DNA of 6,514 bases from Lachnospiraceae bacterium (GTDB taxonomy: Bacteria > Bacillota > Clostridia > Lachnospirales > Lachnospiraceae): contig VSNE01000156.1 in NCBI GenBank assembly GCA_009774155.1, forward strand, positions 1-6,514, read 5' to 3'. A program made the translations under genes and the position numbers. Positions within the stretch are counted from its first letter, which is position 1; each line of letters starts with the position of its first letter. The notes beneath the pieces are model-generated. The model did no database searches and was not told the DNA's origin. It saw only the letters and a program-made list of their open reading frames with translations. Below, piece after piece: positions 1 through 5,994 of this stretch.

Positions 1-11
1 TACCATAAATA

Positions 12-20
12 TGTTACAAT
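12..20 (+). promoter_or_regulatory. Candidate extended -10 promoter element for topB operon
   Basis: The sequence TGTTACAAT contains a TACAAT hexamer (five of six matches to TATAAT) preceded by TG one base upstream, which is the extended -10 arrangement of housekeeping sigma factors. Transcription would start near base 27 and leave a leader of about 27 bases before topB. The -35 region would fall outside the window, so it cannot be judged. The location fits the start of a tightly packed operon, but the call rests on one short motif. Confidence 0.35.
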
Positions 21-53
21 TTTACAGGGGATCGAACAAAGAAAGAGAAAAAC

Positions 54-2063
54 ATGAATAAATTTTTATATATTGCGGAAAAGCCGAGCGTAGCCCAGGA
101 ATTCGCAAAGGCGCTGAAACTGAATATGAGAAAGCAGGACGGGTATCTGGAATCGGAGAATGCCATTGTCACCTGGTGCGTGGGACACCTGGTCACTATG
201 AGCTATCCGGAGGTATATGACGAAAAATACAGGCGGTGGTCTCTGGAAACACTTCCGTTTCTTCCGTCGGAATGGAAGTATGAGGTCATAGGCAGTGTAA
301 AAAAACAGTACACGATTGTCAGCGGCCTTCTGAACCGGAAGGATGTGGAACGTATTTATGTATGCACGGACTCCGGGCGGGAGGGAGAGTATATTTACCG
401 TCTTGTGGAACAGATGGCAGGGGTAAAGGGCAAGGAGCGGCTCAGAGTGTGGATTGACTCCCAGACAGAGGAGGAGATCTTAAGAGGCATCCGGGAGGCA
501 AAGGATTTGTCCGAATATGATAATCTGTCCCACTCTGCGTATCTGAGGGCAAAGGAGGATTATTTGATGGGCATCAACTTTTCCCGCCTTTTGACTCTTC
601 AGTACGGACGGGCTGTTTCCAGCTTTCAGAATACGAAATATACGGTTATTTCCGTAGGCAGGGTTATGACCTGCGTATTGGGGATGGTAGTCCGCAGGGA
701 ACGGGAGATCCGAAGCTTTGTAAAGACTCCGTTTTACCGGGTTTTGCTGATTCAGAAGCTGTCAGGAAAGGCCTTTGAGGGAGAGTGGAGGGCGGCAGAG
801 GGAAGTATTTATTATCAGTCTCCGCTGCTCTATAAAGAAAACGGCTTCAGAAAAGAGGAGGATGCAAAGGCTCTGGCAGAAAAGCTGAAGGGGATACAGC
901 CTCAGGAGGCCCGGGTGGCAGCCGTGGAGAAGAAAAAGGAAACCCGTTATGCGCCGCTTCTTTTTAATCTGGCAGAGCTTCAGAATGAATGCTCCCGGAG
1001 ATTTAAAATCAGTCCGGACGAGACGCTGAAGGTTGCCCAGGAGCTGTATGAAAAAAAGCTGGTGACTTATCCGAGAACGGACGCCCGTGTGCTGTCGGGA
1101 GCGGTTGCAAAGGAAATTGACAAAAATATCGGCGGACTTCAGCAGTTTGCTCTGGTGCAGCAGTCTGCCCGGGAGATTTTAAATAAAGGAAGCTATAAAG
1201 GAATCGGCAAAAGCCGGTATACGAACGATAAGCAGATTACGGATCACTATGCGATTATTCCCACAGGACAGGGACTTGGAGCGTGGAAAACTTTGTCTGT
1301 GACCGGACAGCAGGTGTATGAAACGATTACCCGGCGTTTTTTAAGCATCTTCTATCCGCCGGCAGTTTATCAGAAGGTGGCGTTAACTACCCAGATGGGA
1401 ACAGAGAAATTTTTCTCGGGCTTCCGTGTGCTTCAGGAGGAAGGATACCTGGCAGTTGCGCCGAATACATATGACAATAAGAGAAAAAAGGGCGGTGAGG
1501 AGACAGAGGACACGAAATGCGACGCGGTCATGTTAGGCAATCTGATGAAGCTTAAAAAAGGCATGAAGCTGCCCGTAGCGGATGTAAAAATCAAGGAGGG
1601 GGAAACATCCCCGCCCAAGCGCTACAATTCAGGCTCCATGATACTGGCTATGGAAAATGCCGGGCAGTTGATAGAGGATGAGGACCTTCGTGCCCAAATT
1701 AAGGGAAGCGGAATCGGTACCAGCGCCACCCGGGCGGAGATCCTGAAAAAACTGGTGAATAATAAATATATTTCATTGAACAAGAAGACCCAGATCATTA
1801 TGCCGACCCTTTTGGGAGAAAATATTTTTGATGTGGTGAGTGTATCCATCCGTTCCCTTCTGAACCCGGAACTGACAGCGAGCTGGGAAAAGGGGCTGAC
1901 CTATGTGGCAAACGGGGAGATCACTCCGGATGAATATATGGAAAAGCTGGAAAGCTTTGTCATGAGCAGGACAAAGCAGGTATTAAACAGCAGACAGCAT
2001 TTTGCCATGCGGCCGTACTTTGAGGCGGCTGCGGCCTATTATAAAAAATCATCAAAGGAGTAA
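54..2063 (+). CDS. topB: DNA topoisomerase III (type IA)
   Basis: This 669-residue protein is a type IA topoisomerase of the TopB family. Such enzymes pass single strands through a transient 5'-phosphotyrosyl break and help decatenate and resolve replication or recombination intermediates. The N-terminal Toprim domain starts with YIAEKPSV (Glu9, Lys10), followed by GHLVTM near residue 44. TDSGREGE at 105-112 carries Asp106, Glu110 and Glu112. The second Asp of the classic DxD is Gly, as in the DAGREGE form of the Bacillus TopB branch. VGRVMT (201-206) resembles the family's GRVQT motif. The catalytic tyrosine is Tyr339 in VTYPRTDAR, and ITDHYAIIPTG (395-405) and GIGTSATRAEIL (553-564) are also typical. 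The length lies near E. coli TopB (about 650), and no C-terminal zinc fingers are present. The ATG at 54 places the AEKPS motif correctly; its ribosome binding site is only a weak purine-rich stretch. The gene heads the tight operon. No relaxase or conjugation ATPase is nearby, so I read it as chromosomal. Confidence 0.95.
   Translation: MNKFLYIAEKPSVAQEFAKALKLNMRKQDGYLESENAIVTWCVGHLVTMSYPEVYDEKYRRWSLETLPFLPSEWKYEVIGSVKKQYTIVSGLLNRKDVERIYVCTDSGREGEYIYRLVEQMAGVKGKERLRVWIDSQTEEEILRGIREAKDLSEYDNLSHSAYLRAKEDYLMGINFSRLLTLQYGRAVSSFQNTKYTVISVGRVMTCVLGMVVRREREIRSFVKTPFYRVLLIQKLSGKAFEGEWRAAEGSIYYQSPLLYKENGFRKEEDAKALAEKLKGIQPQEARVAAVEKKKETRYAPLLFNLAELQNECSRRFKISPDETLKVAQELYEKKLVTYPRTDARVLSGAVAKEIDKNIGGLQQFALVQQSAREILNKGSYKGIGKSRYTNDKQITDHYAIIPTGQGLGAWKTLSVTGQQVYETITRRFLSIFYPPAVYQKVALTTQMGTEKFFSGFRVLQEEGYLAVAPNTYDNKRKKGGEETEDTKCDAVMLGNLMKLKKGMKLPVADVKIKEGETSPPKRYNSGSMILAMENAGQLIEDEDLRAQIKGSGIGTSATRAEILKKLVNNKYISLNKKTQIIMPTLLGENIFDVVSVSIRSLLNPELTASWEKGLTYVANGEITPDEYMEKLESFVMSRTKQVLNSRQHFAMRPYFEAAAAYYKKSSKE
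2054..2060 (+). promoter_or_regulatory. Ribosome binding site of the beta-helix gene
   Basis: AAAGGAG lies inside the last codons of topB, directly before its TAA stop, and 8 bases upstream of the ATG at 2069. It fixes that start and links translation of the two genes. Confidence 0.75.
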
Positions 2064-2068
2064 CTATT

Positions 2069-2740
2069 ATGAGCAAGATTACAATTCAGGATCTGTACAA
2101 TCTGAACGAGACGATCGCGGCAGAATTGTTTGACGGTCTGACCTATCCATGGGAAGCGCTTCCGAGGATTGGGGAATTTATCAGAAGGCTGGGAGCAACA
2201 CTCAGTGAAGAGGAGTATGAAAGGGTGGATCAGGATGTATGGATTGCCCGATCCGCAAAAGTATTTCCAAGCGCCTATATCCATGGGCCGGTGATTGTCG
2301 GTAAAGGAGCAGAGGTGCGTCACTGTGCTTTTATCCGCGGCAATGCGCTGATTGGAGAGGGAGCTGTGGTCGGCAATTCCACGGAGCTGAAAAATGTGGT
2401 TTTGTTCAATCAGGTGCAGGTGCCCCACTATAACTATGTGGGAGACTCCATTCTCGGATACAAAGCGCATATGGGAGCCGGTTCCATTACCTCCAATGTA
2501 AAATCCGACAAAAAGCTGGTGCTGGTTCACACGCCGGAGGGAGATATAGAGACCGGAATAAAGAAGTTCGGCGCCATGATTGGGGACAATGTGGAGGTAG
2601 GCTGCGGCTCTGTGCTGAATCCGGGGACGATAGTCGGAAGAGGGAGCAGTATTTATCCGCTGTCCTCCGTAAGAGGCGTTGTTCCGGAGAAATCTATTTA
2701 TAAAAAACAGGGAGAAATTGCAGAAAAGCATGAAGACTAA
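2069..2740 (+). CDS. Left-handed beta-helix (hexapeptide) acyltransferase-like protein, similar to GlmU C-terminal domain
   Basis: The 223-residue protein has an N-terminal helical lead (about 1-52) and then hexapeptide-repeat sequence of the LbH fold from about 55 to 205 (VWIARSAKV, VIVGKGAEV, ALIGEGAVVGN, MIGDNVEVGCGSVL, TIVGRGSSI). The segment VGNSTELKNV...VPHYNYVGDS...GYKAHMGAGSITSN (101-143) follows the acetyltransferase core of GlmU closely. His120 sits where the GlmU catalytic histidine is expected, in the family's xxHxxYxGD context. The GlmU N-terminal uridylyltransferase domain is missing, so this cannot be a bifunctional GlmU. Such stand-alone proteins are often labelled UDP-N-acetylglucosamine pyrophosphorylase, which the sequence does not support. 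An O- or N-acyltransferase acting on a sugar nucleotide is a reasonable inference; the substrate is unknown. The start is set by AAAGGAG 8 bases upstream, and the 3' end overlaps the next gene by 11 bases. Confidence 0.85.
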   Translation: MSKITIQDLYNLNETIAAELFDGLTYPWEALPRIGEFIRRLGATLSEEEYERVDQDVWIARSAKVFPSAYIHGPVIVGKGAEVRHCAFIRGNALIGEGAVVGNSTELKNVVLFNQVQVPHYNYVGDSILGYKAHMGAGSITSNVKSDKKLVLVHTPEGDIETGIKKFGAMIGDNVEVGCGSVLNPGTIVGRGSSIYPLSSVRGVVPEKSIYKKQGEIAEKHED

Positions 2741-3461
2741 ATGGGGAATCAGCGGAAGCACGCTTAAATGGATTGCAATCATCACTATGGCGGCAGACCA
2801 TATAGGCGCCAGCCTGCTGGAAGGCTTTGTGCTGAATGCCTGGGGCGGCTCTCCGCTGGGAGACAGCTTTGCGGGCAGGTGGAACGAGATTTTTGAGGCA
2901 GATATGGTTTTCCGGTTTATCGGCCGGCCGGCATTCCCGATCTTCTGCTTTCAGCTGGTTGAGGGATTTCTTCATACGCATGATGTGAAAAAGTATGCCT
3001 TCCGGCTGGGAGTTTTTGCGCTGGTCAGCGAGATTCCGTTTGATTTGGCATTTCATATGAAGCCCTTTCACTGGGGATATCAGAATGTCTTTTTTACCCT
3101 GCTGGCCGGACTTCTGAGCATCTGGTTTATCCGTGCGCATAAAGATACCGTAAGCGCCCGGATAGGGGGGATTTTAGGAGGTGCCGCCCTGGCGGAGCTG
3201 CTTCACACAGATTACGGAGCCTTCGGCGTGGTGCTGGTGGTGCTTTTGTATCTTTTACGGGATCGGAAGACGATGCAGTGTATATGGGGAGCCTTAATCT
3301 GTATTTGGGAGCTGACAGCGCCGCTGGCATTTCTGCTTATTTATTTTTACAACGGGGAACGGGGAAAACAGCCGAGATGGTTTTTCTACTGGTTTTATCC
3401 GGCGCATCTTCTGCTCTATTATATAATTGGAACATGGGCGCTTCCGGTGGCGCTTTTATAA
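2730..3461 (+). CDS. TraX family integral membrane protein
   Basis: This is a 243-residue polytopic membrane protein of the TraX family, named after the F-plasmid protein that N-acetylates pilin; most Firmicute members are chromosomal and of unknown role. Family hallmarks are LKWIAIITMAADHIG (12-26), GRPAFPIFCFQLVEGFLHT (65-83), RLGVFALVSEIPFDLAF (92-108), DYGAFGV (161-167) and YPAHLL (223-228). Hydrophobic stretches suggest about seven or eight membrane segments, near 11-30, 62-80, 90-108, 118-135, 145-157, 163-177, 185-206 and 221-240. I chose the ATG at 2730 because it places the conserved LKWIA motif near the N-terminus. An in-frame TTG at 2679 would add 17 charged residues encoded within the upstream gene. 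The ATG overlaps the end of the beta-helix gene by 11 bases and has only a weak ribosome binding site (GGAG 15 bases away), so translational coupling is likely. A membrane acyltransferase role is inference. Confidence 0.9.
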   Translation: MKTKWGISGSTLKWIAIITMAADHIGASLLEGFVLNAWGGSPLGDSFAGRWNEIFEADMVFRFIGRPAFPIFCFQLVEGFLHTHDVKKYAFRLGVFALVSEIPFDLAFHMKPFHWGYQNVFFTLLAGLLSIWFIRAHKDTVSARIGGILGGAALAELLHTDYGAFGVVLVVLLYLLRDRKTMQCIWGALICIWELTAPLAFLLIYFYNGERGKQPRWFFYWFYPAHLLLYYIIGTWALPVALL

Positions 3462-3466
3462 GGAGG
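3461..3466 (+). promoter_or_regulatory. Ribosome binding site deciding the HD-domain gene start
   Basis: A perfect AGGAGG begins on the last base of the traX-family stop codon and lies 8 bases before the ATG at 3475. It argues against the in-frame TTG at 3427, which would place 16 extra residues inside the upstream gene. Confidence 0.8.
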
Positions 3467-3474
3467 ATAAAAAC

Positions 3475-4053
3475 ATGACAACAAATGTAACAAGAGAGCA
3501 GGCTCTTACGCTCCTGAAAAAATATAATCAGGAGCCCTTCCACCTTCAGCATGCCTATACGGTAGAGGCGGTTATGCGGTGGTATGCCAGAGAACTCGGT
3601 TTTGGAGATGAAGAGTTCTGGGGGCTGTGCGGACTTCTGCATGATGTGGATTTTGAAAAATATCCGGAGGAGCACTGCAAAAGGGCGCCTAAGCTGCTGG
3701 AGGAGATTGGCGCAGAGGAGGAGCTGATCCATGCAGTCTGCAGCCACGGCTACGGCATCTGTGCGGATGTGGAGCCGGTTCATGAGATGGAGAAGGTATT
3801 GTTTGCGGCTGACGAGCTGACCGGGCTGATTGGGGCGGCAGCCAGAATGCGTCCTTCTAAAAGCTGTACGGACATGGAATTGTCAAGTCTGAAGAAAAAG
3901 TTTAAGGATAAACGCTTTGCGGCAGGATGCTCCCGCGATATTATCCGTACCGGGGCAGAGCAGCTTGGCTGGGAGCTGGATAAGCTGATGGCAATGACTC
4001 TGGAGGCGATGAAGGCCGCGGAGTCCCGGGTGGAAGCAGAGATGGAGGATTAG
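3475..4053 (+). CDS. HD-domain metal-dependent phosphohydrolase
   Basis: The 192-residue protein has a single HD domain covering most of its length. The metal-binding pattern is visible: His26 in HLQHAYTVEAVM, the His56-Asp57 doublet in GLLHDVDFEKYPEEH, His86 and His91 in HAVCSHGYG, and Asp113 in LFAADELTGLI. This family hydrolyses phosphoester bonds of nucleotides or related compounds at one or two metal ions, and small stand-alone members like this are mostly uncharacterised. The YPEEH stretch after the doublet and the ADELTGLI segment are typical of the short bacterial HDIG-type proteins. There is no signal peptide, so it should be cytoplasmic. The stop codon directly abuts the ATG of the next gene. 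The substrate cannot be read from the sequence. I am confident of the fold and not of any specific reaction. Confidence 0.88.
   Translation: MTTNVTREQALTLLKKYNQEPFHLQHAYTVEAVMRWYARELGFGDEEFWGLCGLLHDVDFEKYPEEHCKRAPKLLEEIGAEEELIHAVCSHGYGICADVEPVHEMEKVLFAADELTGLIGAAARMRPSKSCTDMELSSLKKKFKDKRFAAGCSRDIIRTGAEQLGWELDKLMAMTLEAMKAAESRVEAEMED
4044..4048 (+). promoter_or_regulatory. Ribosome binding site of the flavodoxin-fold gene
   Basis: GGAGG lies within the final codons of the HD-domain gene, 5 bases before the ATG at 4054. Since the upstream stop TAG directly touches this ATG, the two genes are probably coupled in translation. Confidence 0.7.
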
Positions 4054-4605
4054 ATGAAGACATTAATTCTGACCGGTTCTCCGAGAAAAAGGGGGCATAC
4101 CGCGGAACTGGCGGAATATCTGGCCGCCCGGCTTTCCGGGGAGACAGAGATACTTTCTCTGGATAACCGTAAGGACATTACGCCGTGCCGGGACTGCCGG
4201 TATTGCTTCAGCCATGGGGCCTGCTGCATTGAGGATTCCATGCAGGAGATTTACCGGAAGCTGGATGAGGCGGACAGAATTGTATTTGCCGCCCCGGTGT
4301 ACTTTTACAATATTCCGGGTTCCATGAAGGCGGTTTTAGACCGCCTGCAGGTCTACTGGGCAGCCGTTGTGCGGGGGGATAAAGCTCCTGCGGCAAAAAA
4401 GGGAGGCATTGTTCTTGTGGGCGGCGCGCCGGAATCTCCAAGGCAGTTTCTGGGCGCTGTCCAGACACTTCGTTACATGCTGGAGGATCTGGGTGCCGAA
4501 TGCATGGAACCTGTGACGATGGGAGGATCTGATAAAAAGGGATTATCTGAAAGACCGGATATAAAGGAACGGCTGGAACGGCTGGCCGGGAGACTGAATG
4601 AGTAA
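4054..4605 (+). CDS. Flavodoxin-fold NAD(P)H-dependent oxidoreductase (FMN reductase family)
   Basis: This 183-residue protein belongs to the NADPH-dependent FMN reductase/flavodoxin-like family. The N-terminus ILTGSPRKRGHTAEL (5-19) is the FMN phosphate-binding loop (GSPRxxGxT), and FAAPVYFYNIPGSMKAVLDR (78-97) is the second flavin-binding segment, with the usual PVY and P-x-x-K pattern. Between them lies PCRDCRYCFSHGACCIED (44-61), with cysteines at 45, 48, 51, 57 and 58. This is the Cys-rich stretch of the iron-sulfur flavoprotein-like branch, whose members may hold a 4Fe-4S cluster near FMN. Such enzymes move electrons from reduced pyridine nucleotides or ferredoxin to acceptors such as quinones, nitro compounds or oxygen; the physiological acceptor is unknown. 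It is cytoplasmic. It directly follows the HD-domain gene and is the last of the five tightly joined genes. Confidence 0.92.
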   Translation: MKTLILTGSPRKRGHTAELAEYLAARLSGETEILSLDNRKDITPCRDCRYCFSHGACCIEDSMQEIYRKLDEADRIVFAAPVYFYNIPGSMKAVLDRLQVYWAAVVRGDKAPAAKKGGIVLVGGAPESPRQFLGAVQTLRYMLEDLGAECMEPVTMGGSDKKGLSERPDIKERLERLAGRLNE

Positions 4606-4640
4606 ACAAGCCTGACGGCTTAAAAAAAGAAAAATGAAAA

Positions 4641-4644
4641 GAGG
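4641..4644 (+). promoter_or_regulatory. Ribosome binding site deciding the thioredoxin-fold gene start
   Basis: GAGG (within AAAAGAGG) lies 9 bases before the ATG at 4654 but only 3 bases before the in-frame ATG at 4648. The spacing therefore favours the second ATG, which removes two residues from the N-terminus. Confidence 0.55.
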
Positions 4645-4653
4645 TATATGAAA

Positions 4654-5892
4654 ATGAAAAAACGATTTATGGCACTTCTTCTGTCTTTATTACTCCTTTT
4701 AGGGACAGTGGCAGAGGTATACGCGGCAGAAGGCTTTTCGCCGATGCAGAATTTAAATTATAATTTAACGGCGCTTGACGGCAGCGTAGTATCAACGGCT
4801 GCCAGCGGAAAGCCGAAGGTACTGATTTTTTTCAGCAGCGGCTGTTATAACTGTAAGTATATGCTTGGGCTTTTTAAAAGCACTGCAAAGCCGCTGGATG
4901 ATGTGGATGTGATAGCGGCAGAGCTGAACTATGGGGCGGAAAAGGAAAGAACGGAGGCATTTTATAATCAATACGGGACCGATAAGCTGACCTATTGCTA
5001 TGGAGCAGCTACAGCAGGCTGGGCATATTTAGACGCAGTCCAGCCGGACAGCTACAAGTTTACCACTCCGCTGGTAGTTTATATTAACCGTAATAATCAG
5101 ATTGTACAATATACAACGGGCATGGACAGAGATATTCTGAACCATATAGAAACCTATCTGCCGGCATCTTCGCCGGAGGAAGGAGACGGAGGGGATTCTT
5201 CAGAGGAAAAACCGGATCAGGGTACAGATACAGGAAGCGGTGAAAATCCCCCGGAGCATGAGCATCAGTATAAGACAACCGTCAATAAGGCTACATTAAG
5301 CAAAAACGGAAGTGTGGAGAAGAAGTGTACGGAGTGCGGATTTGTAGCTGATACGAAAGTTATTTATTACCCTGAAACAATAAAGCTGGAGAAAACCGAA
5401 TATACTTATAATGGAAAGCTCTGTAAACCTTCTGTTGCGGTAACGGACAGTATGGGAAATAAAATCGGCAAAAATAACTATTCCGTGTCCTACAGTAAAA
5501 ATAAGAATGTCGGGATGGCGACGGCTGTTATTAAATTTAAAGGCAATTACAGCGGCACTGTGAAGAAAACCTTTACGATCTGCCCCAAAACGACAAGTAT
5601 TTCCAGACTCTCTGCAAAATCCAAAGGCATTTCCGTGAAATGGAAAAAACAGACCAGTCAGACAACCGGTTACCAGATCCAGTATTCGACCAGCAGCAAA
5701 TTTACAAAGGGCAAAACAGGCATTGTAACTGTCAATAAAAACAAAACCACATCCAGGACAATTTCCAGGCTGAAGGCAAAGAAAAAATACTATGTAAGAA
5801 TCCGTACTTATAAAAATGTGAAGGTAAACGGAAAAACGTCCAAAATTTATTCAGGCTGGTCAAAAACGAAGACCGTTGTAACCAAACGGTAA
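4654..5892 (+). CDS. Secreted thioredoxin-fold protein fused to Lachnospiraceae surface module with fibronectin III-like domain
   Basis: The protein has 412 residues from this ATG (414 from 4648). It opens with a signal peptide: KKR, a Leu-rich core, and likely cleavage after VYA (residue 24). A TlpA/ResA-like thioredoxin domain spans about 30-170. It has a CYNC redox pair (Cys64, Cys67) after LIFFSSG, and Pro139 in TTPLVVYINRNNQIV fits the conserved cis-proline. An acidic Ser/Gly/Asp/Glu-rich linker (172-202) leads to HEHQY (His202, His204) and CTECG (Cys225, Cys228), possibly a small zinc-binding unit. Next come the surface module (YYPETIKL, YTYNGK, FKGNYSGTV, about 238-308) and a Lys-rich fibronectin III-like domain (about 314-410). 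There is no LPXTG, lipobox or late membrane helix, so it is probably secreted or held by charge. Its codons look more A-rich than in the upstream genes. A disulfide role outside the cell is inference; no DsbB or CcdA partner lies in the window. Confidence 0.85.
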   Translation: MKKRFMALLLSLLLLLGTVAEVYAAEGFSPMQNLNYNLTALDGSVVSTAASGKPKVLIFFSSGCYNCKYMLGLFKSTAKPLDDVDVIAAELNYGAEKERTEAFYNQYGTDKLTYCYGAATAGWAYLDAVQPDSYKFTTPLVVYINRNNQIVQYTTGMDRDILNHIETYLPASSPEEGDGGDSSEEKPDQGTDTGSGENPPEHEHQYKTTVNKATLSKNGSVEKKCTECGFVADTKVIYYPETIKLEKTEYTYNGKLCKPSVAVTDSMGNKIGKNNYSVSYSKNKNVGMATAVIKFKGNYSGTVKKTFTICPKTTSISRLSAKSKGISVKWKKQTSQTTGYQIQYSTSSKFTKGKTGIVTVNKNKTTSRTISRLKAKKKYYVRIRTYKNVKVNGKTSKIYSGWSKTKTVVTKR

Positions 5893-5927
5893 TTGGAGAA
5901 GATTTGGAAACTTAAAGGGACATACTC

Positions 5928-5956
5928 TTGCATTTCAAGTTCGATTATATTAAAAT
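5928..5956 (+). promoter_or_regulatory. Weak promoter candidate for the hemerythrin gene
   Basis: TTGCAT at 5928-5933 and TAAAAT at 5951-5956 are separated by 17 bases. The -10 matches TATAAT at five of six positions, but the -35 matches TTGACA only at the first three. The place suits a separate promoter for the hemerythrin gene, with a start near 5963. TATATT at 5946 is a second possible -10 but lacks a -35 at proper spacing. Confidence 0.3.
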
Positions 5957-5980
5957 TGATGGAAAAGTAGTCTGGAATTG

Positions 5981-5987
5981 GAGGAGG
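5981..5987 (+). promoter_or_regulatory. Ribosome binding site supporting the GTG start of hemerythrin
   Basis: GAGGAGG lies 7 bases before the GTG at 5995. No ATG is available in this frame between the in-frame stop at 5968 and the conserved protein, so this site decides the unusual start codon. Confidence 0.8.
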
Positions 5988-5994
5988 TATACCA

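Larger units (their letters stand above)
5893..5994 (+). other. Intergenic region with EAL-signature-like reading frame
   Basis: This 102-base gap separates the secreted protein from the hemerythrin gene. It holds no complete gene and no T-tract terminator. The frame running from just after the TAA at 5913 reads RDILLHFKFDYIKIDG over 5916-5963. Its FDYIKIDG part matches the D-x-x-KID signature found in the middle of EAL cyclic-di-GMP phosphodiesterase domains. The residues that follow (KVVWNWRRY) no longer look like an EAL domain. It may be a scar of a lost gene or a chance reading of A/T-rich DNA, and a weak promoter candidate covers the same bases. Confidence 0.25.

Noticed and set aside
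105..112. Non-classical DxG in the Toprim motif seen as a disabled topoisomerase
   Set aside because: Here 105-112 are residues of TopB. The DxGREGE form is normal for the Bacillus-type TopB branch, and all other catalytic motifs including Tyr339 are intact.
2039..2785. Long open minus-strand frame of 248 codons opposite the beta-helix gene
   Set aside because: Its protein has no family motifs, it has no convincing ribosome binding site, and it lies fully opposite well-recognised genes, so it is a mirror of their codon use.
54..3461. topB and a traX-family gene close together as a sign of a conjugative element
   Set aside because: No relaxase, coupling protein, VirB4-like ATPase, integrase or att site is visible, and TraX-family genes are common on Firmicute chromosomes without any conjugation link.
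4608..4621. Hairpin AAGCC/GGCTT after the oxidoreductase gene as a terminator
   Set aside because: The stem is only 5 bp and is followed by A rather than T on the + strand; on the minus strand no T run follows either.
4634..4651. Five-codon leader ORF (MKRGI) whose TGA overlaps the ATG at 4648
   Set aside because: It has no clear ribosome binding site of its own, and its GAGG core is better explained as the ribosome binding site of the real gene.
5872..5890. Inverted repeat ACCGTT/AACGGT at the end of the secreted protein gene
   Set aside because: The stem is short, most of it is coding, and no T-tract follows, so it does not qualify as an intrinsic terminator.
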